DNA of 64,000 nucleotides from Flavobacterium sp. 20NA77.7 (lineage in GTDB: Bacteria > Bacteroidota > Bacteroidia > Flavobacteriales > Flavobacteriaceae). The notes beneath the pieces were generated by a model, which saw nothing but the letters and a program-made list of their open reading frames with translations, did no database searches and was not told the origin of the DNA. This document shows positions 41,568 to 49,993 of the stretch, in pieces. Each line of letters opens with the position of its first letter. Position 1 is the first letter of the stretch. The position numbers and the translations under genes are program-made. The stretch is from contig NZ_CP133721.1 of the NCBI RefSeq assembly GCF_031326205.1, forward strand, positions 1,674,001 through 1,738,000. The letters run 5' to 3'.

Positions 41568-42650
41568 ATGATTAAAAAAATACTTTTCTTTTTTATTATT
41601 ATACTCAACTTAGGACAAGCCCAACGATTATCAAATGAAGCAAAGGTAAGTATTATAACTTGTGGCACAGCACCTGTTTCGTATGCAATGTATGGACACA
41701 CAGGCATTCGTATTCAAGACCTAACCCAACAAATAGATGTAGTATATAATTATGGTGCTTTTGATTTTACTACTCCTCATTTTACGTTAAAATTTATAAA
41801 AGGTAATTTACAGTATTTTGTAACGCGTGAAAATTACTTTGACTTTGAATATAATTATCAAATCGACAACCGTTCGATTTATGAACAAGAACTAGTATTG
41901 ACTACTAATCAAAAACAACAACTTTTTGATGAATTAAATCAAAGCCTCACTTCTGAAGAACGTTTTTATACCTACAAATTTATTGATCAAAACTGCACCA
42001 CAATGGTTGTAGATAAAATTAATAAAATTATAGGTTCAGAACAATTAAAAACTTCTCAAACAACTTTAAATTATAGGGAAATTCTATACCCTTACATGTC
42101 CGATTTTTATCAAAAATTAGGCATTCAGCTCATTTTTGGCACAAAAGTAGATGCTTCGGCTACACGTTTATTTTTACCTTTTGAATTAAAAAAAGTATTG
42201 GAAAATAATCGAAAATTAAGTTTGCCAACTCGTATAATTTTTGAAGCGAAACCTAGCCCTTCAAGCTTTTCGTTTTTTAATTCAATTTATTCTTTACTTG
42301 TCCTCATTCTTGTTGTAATAGTACTAAATAAACAATGGATACAGATTTCTTACTTTACACTGGCTGGACTATTAGGTGTTTTCTTTTGTGTGGTAGGGTT
42401 ATTTTCATTGCACGAAGAAGTATTATGGAATTACAACATTCTATTATTTAACCCTTTACTGCTATTATACGCTTGGTATTTGAAACAAAAAAAAGAAGAA
42501 AAAATACATTTTATTGGAAAAATATATCTTTTCTTCTTACTTCTATATTGCATTTTGTTAGTCCCAAAAATTCAATTTGAAATTATTTGGCCTATTCTTG
42601 TATTACATGCTTGGTGGACAATAACTCCTTTTGTTAAAACTAAAAATTAA
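41568..42650 (+). CDS. Lnb-like (DUF4105) periplasmic/membrane protein
   Basis: The protein has 360 residues. A signal peptide (to about 18) is followed by a DUF4105 domain with the conserved YGHTGIR (H44) and FIDQNCTTMVVD (C143), and four to five C-terminal membrane helices (about 230-355). The related Bacteroides Lnb is a lipoprotein N-acyltransferase, with the Cys/His pair in this domain, so lipoprotein acylation or processing is a reasonable inference. It overlaps the convergent barrel gene by 4 bases. Confidence 0.85.
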   Translation: MIKKILFFFIIILNLGQAQRLSNEAKVSIITCGTAPVSYAMYGHTGIRIQDLTQQIDVVYNYGAFDFTTPHFTLKFIKGNLQYFVTRENYFDFEYNYQIDNRSIYEQELVLTTNQKQQLFDELNQSLTSEERFYTYKFIDQNCTTMVVDKINKIIGSEQLKTSQTTLNYREILYPYMSDFYQKLGIQLIFGTKVDASATRLFLPFELKKVLENNRKLSLPTRIIFEAKPSPSSFSFFNSIYSLLVLILVVIVLNKQWIQISYFTLAGLLGVFFCVVGLFSLHEEVLWNYNILLFNPLLLLYAWYLKQKKEEKIHFIGKIYLFFLLLYCILLVPKIQFEIIWPILVLHAWWTITPFVKTKN

Positions 42651-43288
42651 TACCAATCTGAGTGGTATCTTCCTTCTCCTAAGTAAAAAATTAAACCAAC
42701 CGTAAAATTATAATAATGCCCTATAGCTGGTGTTTTGTATGGTGCTTGAATCAATGAACCGTCAAAACGATAATGTTGTTTAACATTTGAAAAAAATGTA
42801 AAATCAGAATATAGCGCCACTTTATCTGACAACCTATATTGAGGAGTTATTCCTATAGAAATTGGCCCTACACGTTCCGCTTTTGGTGCTGAAAAAGGTT
42901 TTAAGGTTGCAAAACCAACTCCGGCATGCGCTAATACACCAAAATTATCTCTCGTTCTGTAAGTTAAATCAAATAATTTACCCACATTCATAACTCCCTC
43001 AACGCTATAACGTTGTAAATCTGTTCCTATTTTACCTCCTGGATCATTTTCAAATTTGTCGCTTGCGAACGAGACTTTTATACCATAATATTCATTTATC
43101 ATATAACGCATTCCAATATCAAAATGTTTAAGGCCGGAAAAATTAGAATTATATCTAGTTAAATAAGGTTGCATAGCACCGCTATATCCTACTCCTCCTT
43201 CTATAGACAATTTATTTAATGTGGTTTGTGCGTTTGCTGAAGTAAGCATTAAAAAAAATAACACACAAATTTGGGGGATTTTTTTCAT
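42647..43288 (-). CDS. Outer-membrane beta-barrel protein
   Basis: The protein has 213 residues from MKKIPQICVLFFLMLTSANA; an upstream ATG at 43303 would add five residues before the signal peptide. Alternating beta strands and a Gly-rich barrel end in FYLGEGRYHSDWY. MQPYLTRYNSNFSGLKHFDI and similar strands resemble OmpA-N/OmpW-like barrels without a C-terminal OmpA domain. The function is unknown. A well-spaced TTG-N20-TATATTTG promoter precedes it. Confidence 0.8.
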   Translation of the reverse strand: MKKIPQICVLFFLMLTSANAQTTLNKLSIEGGVGYSGAMQPYLTRYNSNFSGLKHFDIGMRYMINEYYGIKVSFASDKFENDPGGKIGTDLQRYSVEGVMNVGKLFDLTYRTRDNFGVLAHAGVGFATLKPFSAPKAERVGPISIGITPQYRLSDKVALYSDFTFFSNVKQHYRFDGSLIQAPYKTPAIGHYYNFTVGLIFYLGEGRYHSDWY

Positions 43289-43324
43289 TGTAGTTTGTAT
43301 CAATTAATTAAATTTTTCAGTCAA

Positions 43325-43355
43325 CAAATATATTGATTATGACTATATTTTACAA
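43325..43355 (-). promoter_or_regulatory. Full flavobacterial promoter TTG-N20-TATATTTG
   Basis: On the minus strand TTG (43353-43355) is followed after 20 bases by TATATTTG (43325-43332), 36 bases before the ATG at 43288. This is the best complete -33/-7 pair I found in the window. Confidence 0.6.
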
Positions 43356-43377
43356 TTATTTTTTAATCTTGATTTTT

Positions 43378-45264
43378 TTAATCTTGTGGTGTTTGAATAA
43401 ACTCAGGAACCAACTCTAAAATAGTATGTATTAACTCTTGTTTTGAATTAAAAGATGTGGTACTTAAATTATATAAAAAACGTTCAACTTTTTCATAGCA
43501 ATACATAGGATCTTGCGCTATAAGTATTTTTGGATTATATGTTGGTAATGTTCTTGATGCTTCACTTAAAACTTCTTCATATAATTTTTCACCTGGTCTC
43601 AGTCCTGTATATACTATATCTATGTCTGTATAAGGTTCTTTACCACTTAATCTAATCATCTTTTCAGCAAGTTCTTTAATCTTTATTGGTTTGCCCATAT
43701 CAAAAATATAGATTTCACCTCCCATTCCCATTGTTCCAGCCTCTAGAACTAATTTACAAGCTTCAGGAATAGTCATAAAAAAGCGATTAATTTCGGGGTG
43801 AGTTACTGTTACAGGCCCGCCTTCTCTAATTTGATTTTCAAATAAATTAACTACTGAACCATTAGAACCTAAAACATTTCCGAATCTTGTAGTAATAATT
43901 TGTGTTCTATTATGCGAATCTTGCGTACTAAATCGAGATTGCACCATAATTTCAGCAATACGTTTTGACGCACCCATAATATTAGTTGGATTAACCGCTT
44001 TATCTGTTGAAACATACACAAAGCGTTGCACTCCATACTGAATAGCTAAGTCTAATACGTTTTTAGTTCCAAAAACATTAACCTTTATTGCTTGCATGAA
44101 ATTGGTTTCTAATACTGGTACGTGTTTATAAGCAGCTGCATGGAAAACTACTTCTGGTTGATGTTTGTCAAAAACTGCTTGTAACTCTTCTTTATTTGTA
44201 ATATCAATTAATTTATAAACGCAGGGACAAATTGAATTCAGCTTATTTATTGCAATCTGAACATTGTTTAAAGGCGTCTCGGCTTGATCTAAAATTAGGA
44301 TTTTTTTAGGATTAAAAAGTGTCAATTGTTTTACTATCTCGCTACCAATAGAACCAGCACCTCCCGTAACCATAATTGTTTTTTCTTTAAAATAATCTAT
44401 AATATTTGCATTGTCAATATTTATAGTTTCTCTAAACATTAATTCATCAATGGTATATTTTTTTAATGATTTTTTACTATTTAAATTCTCATTAAAGTCA
44501 CTTACTAATTTAGGATTATATACATTAATTTTATATCTTAAACAATCCTCTAACAATTCTAACTCTTCTTTTTCTTCTAAGTAATTTTTAATTAAAACTA
44601 CATGTTTTATTCTGTAATATCGTAAAATTGAAATTATAGAATTTGATTTTGCTAATACTGGAATACCTAAAATTTTTTTCCCGTTTAAATATTTATTTTT
44701 ATCAATAAAAAAACGCAATTTATATACAGAATTATCTTCTAAAAAGGCTTCCGCTAATGCAATTGTTGTACTATTTACACCAATAATGGCTAAATCTTCA
44801 GGGGTTGATTTTTGTTCATGAGAGAAGTAGTGAAATGCATTTTTAACTAATACTCTAAAAACAATTAAACCAAAATAAATTGTAATAAATGTATACAAAA
44901 CAGTAATCATAACAAAAATATGAGTACCATAAAGTAACAAATAACTTGTATCTATAAGATAAATGGTAAAAAATGTAAAAAATGTTGCTTTGAAAAGTCT
45001 TAGAGCGTCTTTTATACTAGAATATCTAATAATACCGGTATATGTTTTAAATAATAAAAAATAAAACAAGTAAACACAAACTGCTATTGTACAACGATAT
45101 AAGAAAGGAAATGTTTTATAAAATGTAATTTCAAGAACTGTAAAAAAATAAAAACTAAGGGTGTAAAATGAAATAACAATTAACAAATCAATAATTAAGA
45201 TAACCCATGAAGGTAGAAAAGTAAGCCTTTTGGAATCTATATAATTCTTTACAAATTGAAACAT
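43378..45264 (-). CDS. Membrane NDP-sugar 4,6-dehydratase (PglF/CapD/WbpM type)
   Basis: The protein has 628 residues, the length of full-size PglF/WbpM. Four to five membrane helices (about 15-150) precede a CoA-binding-like domain (about 155-270) and an SDR domain (TGGAGSIGSEIVKQL at about 298). The catalytic loop reads VSTDKAVNPTNIMGASK, with Met in place of the usual SDR Tyr, characteristic of this dehydratase branch. Predicted reaction: UDP-GlcNAc to the 4-keto-6-deoxy sugar, first step toward di-N-acetyl-bacillosamine given the PglE- and PglC-PglD-like genes nearby. A -7 element lies 29 bases upstream. Confidence 0.92.
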   Translation of the reverse strand: MFQFVKNYIDSKRLTFLPSWVILIIDLLIVISFYTLSFYFFTVLEITFYKTFPFLYRCTIAVCVYLFYFLLFKTYTGIIRYSSIKDALRLFKATFFTFFTIYLIDTSYLLLYGTHIFVMITVLYTFITIYFGLIVFRVLVKNAFHYFSHEQKSTPEDLAIIGVNSTTIALAEAFLEDNSVYKLRFFIDKNKYLNGKKILGIPVLAKSNSIISILRYYRIKHVVLIKNYLEEKEELELLEDCLRYKINVYNPKLVSDFNENLNSKKSLKKYTIDELMFRETINIDNANIIDYFKEKTIMVTGGAGSIGSEIVKQLTLFNPKKILILDQAETPLNNVQIAINKLNSICPCVYKLIDITNKEELQAVFDKHQPEVVFHAAAYKHVPVLETNFMQAIKVNVFGTKNVLDLAIQYGVQRFVYVSTDKAVNPTNIMGASKRIAEIMVQSRFSTQDSHNRTQIITTRFGNVLGSNGSVVNLFENQIREGGPVTVTHPEINRFFMTIPEACKLVLEAGTMGMGGEIYIFDMGKPIKIKELAEKMIRLSGKEPYTDIDIVYTGLRPGEKLYEEVLSEASRTLPTYNPKILIAQDPMYCYEKVERFLYNLSTTSFNSKQELIHTILELVPEFIQTPQD

Positions 45265-45292
45265 CTATTTAGGTTTGGGGATTATTATTTTG

Positions 45293-45300
45293 CAAATATA
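45293..45300 (-). promoter_or_regulatory. Candidate -7 element (TATATTTG) of the PglF-like gene
   Basis: A perfect TAnnTTTG on the minus strand lies 28 bases before the ATG at 45264, just past the terminator of the upstream genes. Confidence 0.45.
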
Positions 45301-45362
45301 TTTAAAAAAAGCACTTTTAAAATAACTAATTACATTTTATTTATAACGTCATAGTATGAATT

Positions 45363-45396
45363 AAAAAAGCCGTCTCAAAATTGAGACGGCTTTTTT
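45363..45396. terminator. Strong bidirectional intrinsic terminator
   Basis: A 16-bp perfect inverted repeat (AAAAAAGCCGTCTCAA, then TTGAGACGGCTTTTTT) contains a GC-rich core. It lies 9 bases after the stop of the mini membrane protein and separates the adhesin pair from the PglF-like gene. Confidence 0.9.
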
Positions 45397-45404
45397 AATC
45401 TGTT

Positions 45405-45590
45405 TTATTTGGCTAATTTCTGCTTTTGAAACAACCAATACGCTAACCCTATTCCTGCCATAAAAAGCAATGGAAGATAATCATTTACAGGCACATCTTG
45501 TGTGTCATCGGGGAAGGTTTCTTGTGCCTGGAGCAAACCCGAAGCAAATAAGATCACTAAACTGTATATTTTTTTTCTTGTATTTTTCAT
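45405..45590 (-). CDS. Mini membrane protein (signal peptide, acidic linker, VPVNDY, TM)
   Basis: The protein has 61 residues: a signal peptide ending LLQAQ, an acidic linker (ETFPDDTQD), VPVNDYLP, one membrane helix of about 16 residues (LLFMAGIGLAYWLF) and a basic tail (QKQKLAK). The motif-helix-basic tail order looks like a tripartite C-terminal sorting signal. It lies 12 bases downstream of the 1318-residue T9SS protein gene and shares its plan with the mini-protein at 5708-5911, also beside a T9SS cargo. The function is unknown. Confidence 0.8.
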   Translation of the reverse strand: MKNTRKKIYSLVILFASGLLQAQETFPDDTQDVPVNDYLPLLFMAGIGLAYWLFQKQKLAK

Positions 45591-45602
45591 CTTTCAAATT
45601 TT

Positions 45603-48600
45603 TTATTCAACAATCCATTTTAATTTACTCGTTTGCATTCCCTGAGTAACCATAATATAATATACTCCTGTTGGCAAACTTTGAACTGCTTGATAATAAC
45701 TTCCGTTAGTTGTCAATGCAATTTCTTGACCTAACGTATTGAATAATTTTACACTAGCCTCAGCTGTTGAAGGTAATTGTAAGTTAAACCCATTCCCTTT
45801 TGATGGATTTGGATACAAGCCTATTTGATTAGTGAATATATCACTATTTAATGCACTAGGTGTAAATACAATCTTGAAACGGTTCTCATCATATGAAGCC
45901 GCGTTGGTTGTTGTTGCAAATGAAGCTAAAAACGCTTGTGAAGTTGTAATCTCTGTTTGTGTATTCAAGAAATTATCTACTAAATATGGCGTTAATGTTG
46001 TATCAAAATTACTTGTTTGAATTTTAAACGTATAGTCTTTATTCGCTCCTAATCTCAATGTTTTTACAAGTAACTCATCTGTTGTTGTTACTGGAGCTAC
46101 AGCATCGATAGCTAATTTAGCATTGTTTCTTGACCACGCAATGTTTTCTCCTGCCGATTCTAATTTAGTTGCGTCTCCTATTCCTAAATCATTTTGATAC
46201 GCTGCATTAAATATGGCCTTCATAGCATCAATAGGATACCCGCCTATTGCAAGTTCATTTGGATCAAACAACTGCATACTCATTGACGCATCTGTTGAAG
46301 CTGATATTTGATTAGACATTCTAAACACGCTAGCACTTGATGTAGCTTTATGTGCTTCTTGGAACGTTAACGTACCTGCGGTTCCTGAAGTGGTATTTTT
46401 TACAAAAAAGGCTTGACCAGGCTGAATGAATTGCCCTACTTGTGAACTCACATTATCATTTGTTGTACCATTATAAGCTACATAACGACCTCGCTGTGTT
46501 GATGTTCCCATATTTGGATCCCAGGCGTAATATGTTGCATCTATTCCTGATTTAGTTAGTGCATTCCAGTCTATTGCACTCTGATACGGATTCCCTACTA
46601 AACTAAAATCTGCAGTAGTAGCATTTGTTTGATTATTTATTGCTGGTGTGCTGCTTGAATTTAAGGTTACAGTACCCGTTTTTAAGGTTCCTGTAGCGGT
46701 TAGCGTTGTAGCTGCATTCATATTGTCTAATGATGCAACGGTTATATTCACATTTCTATCGCCTCTTACCAATACTCTATAACCAACACCTGCTGTTAAA
46801 TTAGTTGCATTCGTATTTGCAATTGGTGTCCAGCCTGAACCAGAAGCCACTTGATTGTTGTAGGTAAACATAGATGAATTACCTGTTTCTGTCGCATCAA
46901 AACCATTTGCACCAGTAGTTGAACCTGTAATATGTGTACCTTGTTGCCAGTTACCTGATATAAAAGTGGTTGTTGTAACTGCTGGACTTAATAATCTAAA
47001 AGCACGTTTACCTTGTGGAATAAAACGTTCAACTGTTGCAGTACCACTAACGGTTGAAAATGTACCACCTAATACGCCAAACGTTGCTGTTCCCGTTGCA
47101 TTTGATTTAAAAATTAAATTTCCATCATGGGTAAAATTGCCGTTGCATTCAATTTGTTTTCCTGCAGCAATTGTTGTATTTCCATTCAAATATAAATTAC
47201 CCGCATTTTGAGTTTTTAGATTTGCGTTTAAAGCAATATTACTGGCATTTAGTCTCACTGAACCGTTTGTTAAAATATCCGAATTTATGTTTATAGTTCC
47301 TGTATTAGCAAAATTCCATCCATTTGAATTTATATAATATCCAAAATTAAATTCACTTACGGATGAAAAATTATCAATTTTGATTTTATCCATACCATTT
47401 GAGCCTATAAAATTAGCTCCAGAAAACGTTCCGTTAAAGACATAAGGATTATTTGTAAAAGCTGTAGCATTAGGCGCAATACTTATTTTACCAGTTGTTT
47501 TTAATGTTAGCGAATAAGGGTTTGCACATCTAACCCCTGCATTGGTAATTACTGTAATATTTCCAGTACCCGCATTAATAGTTTTGTCTCCTGTATACAA
47601 TTCAATACCACTAATTCCAGTACTATGCCCTGTACCTGCCCAAATAAACACATCGCCGCCAGCAGTAGTAATATTTGCACCAAAATCTATAGCATTCCAA
47701 TTTGTTGATCCTGCTGTTCCAATTGAAGGTCCGTCTCCAACGGTAATTCCGTTCCACGTTATTGACCCTCCAGTTGAGTTACTTCCACCTAACCAAACGT
47801 GACCTCCATTTGTTATAATATCTCCATAAACGGTTGTTCCTCCATCATTATTTGAATTATCATAATCGGACCAAAAAACGGCATCAACAATTGTATTAGT
47901 TGCCTCTACTTTAGCACCAGAACCAAAATTCAATCGGCCATTACATTGCATTAGTACTTTTGAACGTTGTCCTCCTGTTTTTAATATTTGAGCACTACAA
48001 TATAAAGAAGAACTAGAACCTGTATTTGTAACATTTGATTTAATAATAATATCGCCTGTATTCGAACTCGTAATTACACTCCCGACATTTAATATTCCTC
48101 CAATTACTGAAATAGAACCTGATGCCGTAAGTGGACTTGCTATGGTAACATCAGCCGTATTGTTTGGTTTTCCTATTGTAATACTTGAAGGTGAACCCGT
48201 AATAGATAAACTAGCATTTGAATAAGCAGAATCAAAAGAGTTTGAGGTTGAAAGTATACTTAGATTCCCTTTTGTCGCAATTACTGAGGAGGTATATAAA
48301 TATGAATTTCCTAATAATTGAATCGTTGTATTTCCTGTTACATTTCCAATAGTTACATTACTTTGAAAACTTATTGATTTAGTACTTGTTCCAAAAGCTC
48401 CCGCCAAACCTTCTAAAGTAATATTATTAGTTTGACTATTTCCTAAAGTTATTCCAAATAATGAAACACCATCATTAAAATTTGATCCACTAGCTCCTGC
48501 CCCTATCCCCTTAAGATAAATGGTAGCAGCAGTGATAGTTGCTGTACCTAAAGTAGTCTTTGACAAATGAATACCTCGATTATAAGAACCTGTAGAACCG

Positions 48601-49559
48601 GTACCTGATCCCGTACCTTCAATATACAATTCAGATGTAGCTTGAATGGTTCCTGTTTTGTTATCTGCTATCTCTAAAACAACTCCTCTATTACTATGGG
48701 CGGTACCTGTATTTGGAGATCCTTGTCCTACTACTCTAATGTTTTTTGCTTGTATACTTATATTTACAAGATTAGCATCAAAAAATACGCCTGTGGAATA
48801 ATCTGTTCCTATTTTATTACTACTTCCCGCCGCATAAAAATTACCTGTACCTGCATTAACAGTTCCTCTAATAACTACTCCAAATGGGTTAGCTGTTCCT
48901 GATATTGCTGATGCATCGCCAACTGTTATTGAAGTTGCACCATCAAAAGGAACCCATTGCGTAGATGATTGACCACCTCCCATCCATATTCCTCCTCCAT
49001 TAGACACTATTGATGTTGTTGTTTGAGCGGTTATGTTTCCTAAATTATTTCCATCTGTATTTGCCCAAAATACAATATTTCCTCCATTTGATGCAACAGA
49101 AACACCAGAAGCTACTTCAATGTTATCACCTGCTTTAGCAATTATGTGTAAAGTAGTATTTGAAGTCGTAACAGCTTGATTTATTTTTACATCATTTCTT
49201 GCAACGAAAGCCAGCGTTCGTGCTGTTGAACCCGTGTAATTTATCGTTCCATCAATGTTAATGTGTTGTGTAGACACTGCGCTATTAGCTAAAATTTCTA
49301 AATCACCAACATTTGCTAAATGATTCGTAATAACAGATACATTAACTGAAGCTGTGCCTGAAACCGATAATGTAGTACCTGTTATACTCCAATTGGTTCC
49401 TGAAGTTCCGGTTTCTCCAGTTGTTGAGAGGGTAAGATTTTGAGAATATAGTACATTCCCAAAAAGCAAAACAAATAAAATAATGTATTTTAATTTATTT
49501 AACGTTACAATTTTAGCAATACCCCTACTGGCTAAAGATTGTTCAAGTTTAGTTCTCAT
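45603..49559 (-). CDS. Giant T9SS type A adhesin-like protein with NPYxSAID domain
   Basis: The protein has 1318 residues. An unusually long n-region precedes a signal core (YIILFVLLFGNVLYSQ, about 25-40). Residues about 45-830 are a beta-helix-like series of Asn/Thr/Gly-rich repeats (for example GGNIVFWANTDGNN and related turns), reminiscent of haemagglutinin-type adhesins. At about 850-1090 there is the domain FSLVGNPYQSAIDWNALT ... GQFIQPGQAFFVKN, shared with the cargo at 3312-5711. The C-terminus (about 1245-1318; LYPNPSKG ... LFNTLGQEI ... PTGVYYIMVTQG) is a type A T9SS sorting domain. It is predicted to be surface-exposed and adhesive. It interrupts the glycan locus between PglF- and PglE-like genes. 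Confidence 0.88.
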   Translation of the reverse strand: MRTKLEQSLASRGIAKIVTLNKLKYIILFVLLFGNVLYSQNLTLSTTGETGTSGTNWSITGTTLSVSGTASVNVSVITNHLANVGDLEILANSAVSTQHINIDGTINYTGSTARTLAFVARNDVKINQAVTTSNTTLHIIAKAGDNIEVASGVSVASNGGNIVFWANTDGNNLGNITAQTTTSIVSNGGGIWMGGGQSSTQWVPFDGATSITVGDASAISGTANPFGVVIRGTVNAGTGNFYAAGSSNKIGTDYSTGVFFDANLVNISIQAKNIRVVGQGSPNTGTAHSNRGVVLEIADNKTGTIQATSELYIEGTGSGTGSTGSYNRGIHLSKTTLGTATITAATIYLKGIGAGASGSNFNDGVSLFGITLGNSQTNNITLEGLAGAFGTSTKSISFQSNVTIGNVTGNTTIQLLGNSYLYTSSVIATKGNLSILSTSNSFDSAYSNASLSITGSPSSITIGKPNNTADVTIASPLTASGSISVIGGILNVGSVITSSNTGDIIIKSNVTNTGSSSSLYCSAQILKTGGQRSKVLMQCNGRLNFGSGAKVEATNTIVDAVFWSDYDNSNNDGGTTVYGDIITNGGHVWLGGSNSTGGSITWNGITVGDGPSIGTAGSTNWNAIDFGANITTAGGDVFIWAGTGHSTGISGIELYTGDKTINAGTGNITVITNAGVRCANPYSLTLKTTGKISIAPNATAFTNNPYVFNGTFSGANFIGSNGMDKIKIDNFSSVSEFNFGYYINSNGWNFANTGTININSDILTNGSVRLNASNIALNANLKTQNAGNLYLNGNTTIAAGKQIECNGNFTHDGNLIFKSNATGTATFGVLGGTFSTVSGTATVERFIPQGKRAFRLLSPAVTTTTFISGNWQQGTHITGSTTGANGFDATETGNSSMFTYNNQVASGSGWTPIANTNATNLTAGVGYRVLVRGDRNVNITVASLDNMNAATTLTATGTLKTGTVTLNSSSTPAINNQTNATTADFSLVGNPYQSAIDWNALTKSGIDATYYAWDPNMGTSTQRGRYVAYNGTTNDNVSSQVGQFIQPGQAFFVKNTTSGTAGTLTFQEAHKATSSASVFRMSNQISASTDASMSMQLFDPNELAIGGYPIDAMKAIFNAAYQNDLGIGDATKLESAGENIAWSRNNAKLAIDAVAPVTTTDELLVKTLRLGANKDYTFKIQTSNFDTTLTPYLVDNFLNTQTEITTSQAFLASFATTTNAASYDENRFKIVFTPSALNSDIFTNQIGLYPNPSKGNGFNLQLPSTAEASVKLFNTLGQEIALTTNGSYYQAVQSLPTGVYYIMVTQGMQTSKLKWIVE

Positions 49560-49605
49560 GTAAATTATTTTTACTAATTGTTAATTAAACATTTGTTAAT
49601 AATTG

Positions 49606-49613
49606 CAAAATTA
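49606..49613 (-). promoter_or_regulatory. Candidate -7 element (TAATTTTG) of the adhesin gene
   Basis: A perfect TAnnTTTG on the minus strand lies 46 bases before the ATG at 49559. Confidence 0.4.
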
Positions 49614-49880
49614 ATAATTTAAAAGATATTTAAATAACAATTTTTTATTTATTTTTTGTTTAAAACTTATTTTTTTACACTATTCGTAATATAAAGTACT
49701 ATGCAAGCATTGTAAGTATCTTTAAAATAGTGCACTAAATCTAAAAAATTGATTCAGAAAAGTAGATGGAATTAAGAAATGATTTTTGGGGAATACAAAT
49801 GTACTATTTATTTTTATTAAATAAATATTGAATAATAAATTTGATGATGGAAAGCGAGGAGGAAATGAGCGAATGAAGGA

Positions 49881-49903
49881 CTTCCCGATACACTACTCGA
49901 AGA
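49881..49903. repeat. Palindromic repeat, degenerate copy 2
   Basis: CTTCCCGATAC ... TACTCGAAG is the reverse-orientation, decayed version of the element at 21279-21311 (CTTCGAGTA ... GTATCGAGAAG). A heptamer array begins 20 bases later, as at the first copy. Confidence 0.6.
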
Positions 49904-49923
49904 GAAGGAGTTATGATTTGAAA

Positions 49924-49987
49924 ATTACTGAATGCTGACTGCTCGGAGCTGGGTGTTGGGTGTTGGGTTTTGGAAGCTAGAACCTGA
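49924..49987. repeat. Heptamer array of about nine units (core (GTGTTGG)2)
   Basis: In steps of seven: ATTACTG, AATGCTG, ACTGCTC, then GAGCTGG, GTGTTGG, GTGTTGG, GTTTTGG, AAGCTAG, AACCTGA. The best units are at 49946-49973. The GAGCTGG-type units resemble the GAGTTGG units inside prmC. Confidence 0.7.
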
Positions 49988-49993
49988 AACTCA

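Larger units (their letters stand above)
49560..49993. other. Gene-free spacer (434 bp) with palindrome and heptamer array
   Basis: It contains the adhesin's -7 element (49606-49613), a degenerate palindromic repeat (49881-49903) and a heptamer array (49924-49987) that reaches almost to the PglE-like stop codon. A 65-codon minus-strand frame through the repeats is not convincing. The rest is AT-rich without features. Confidence 0.65.
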
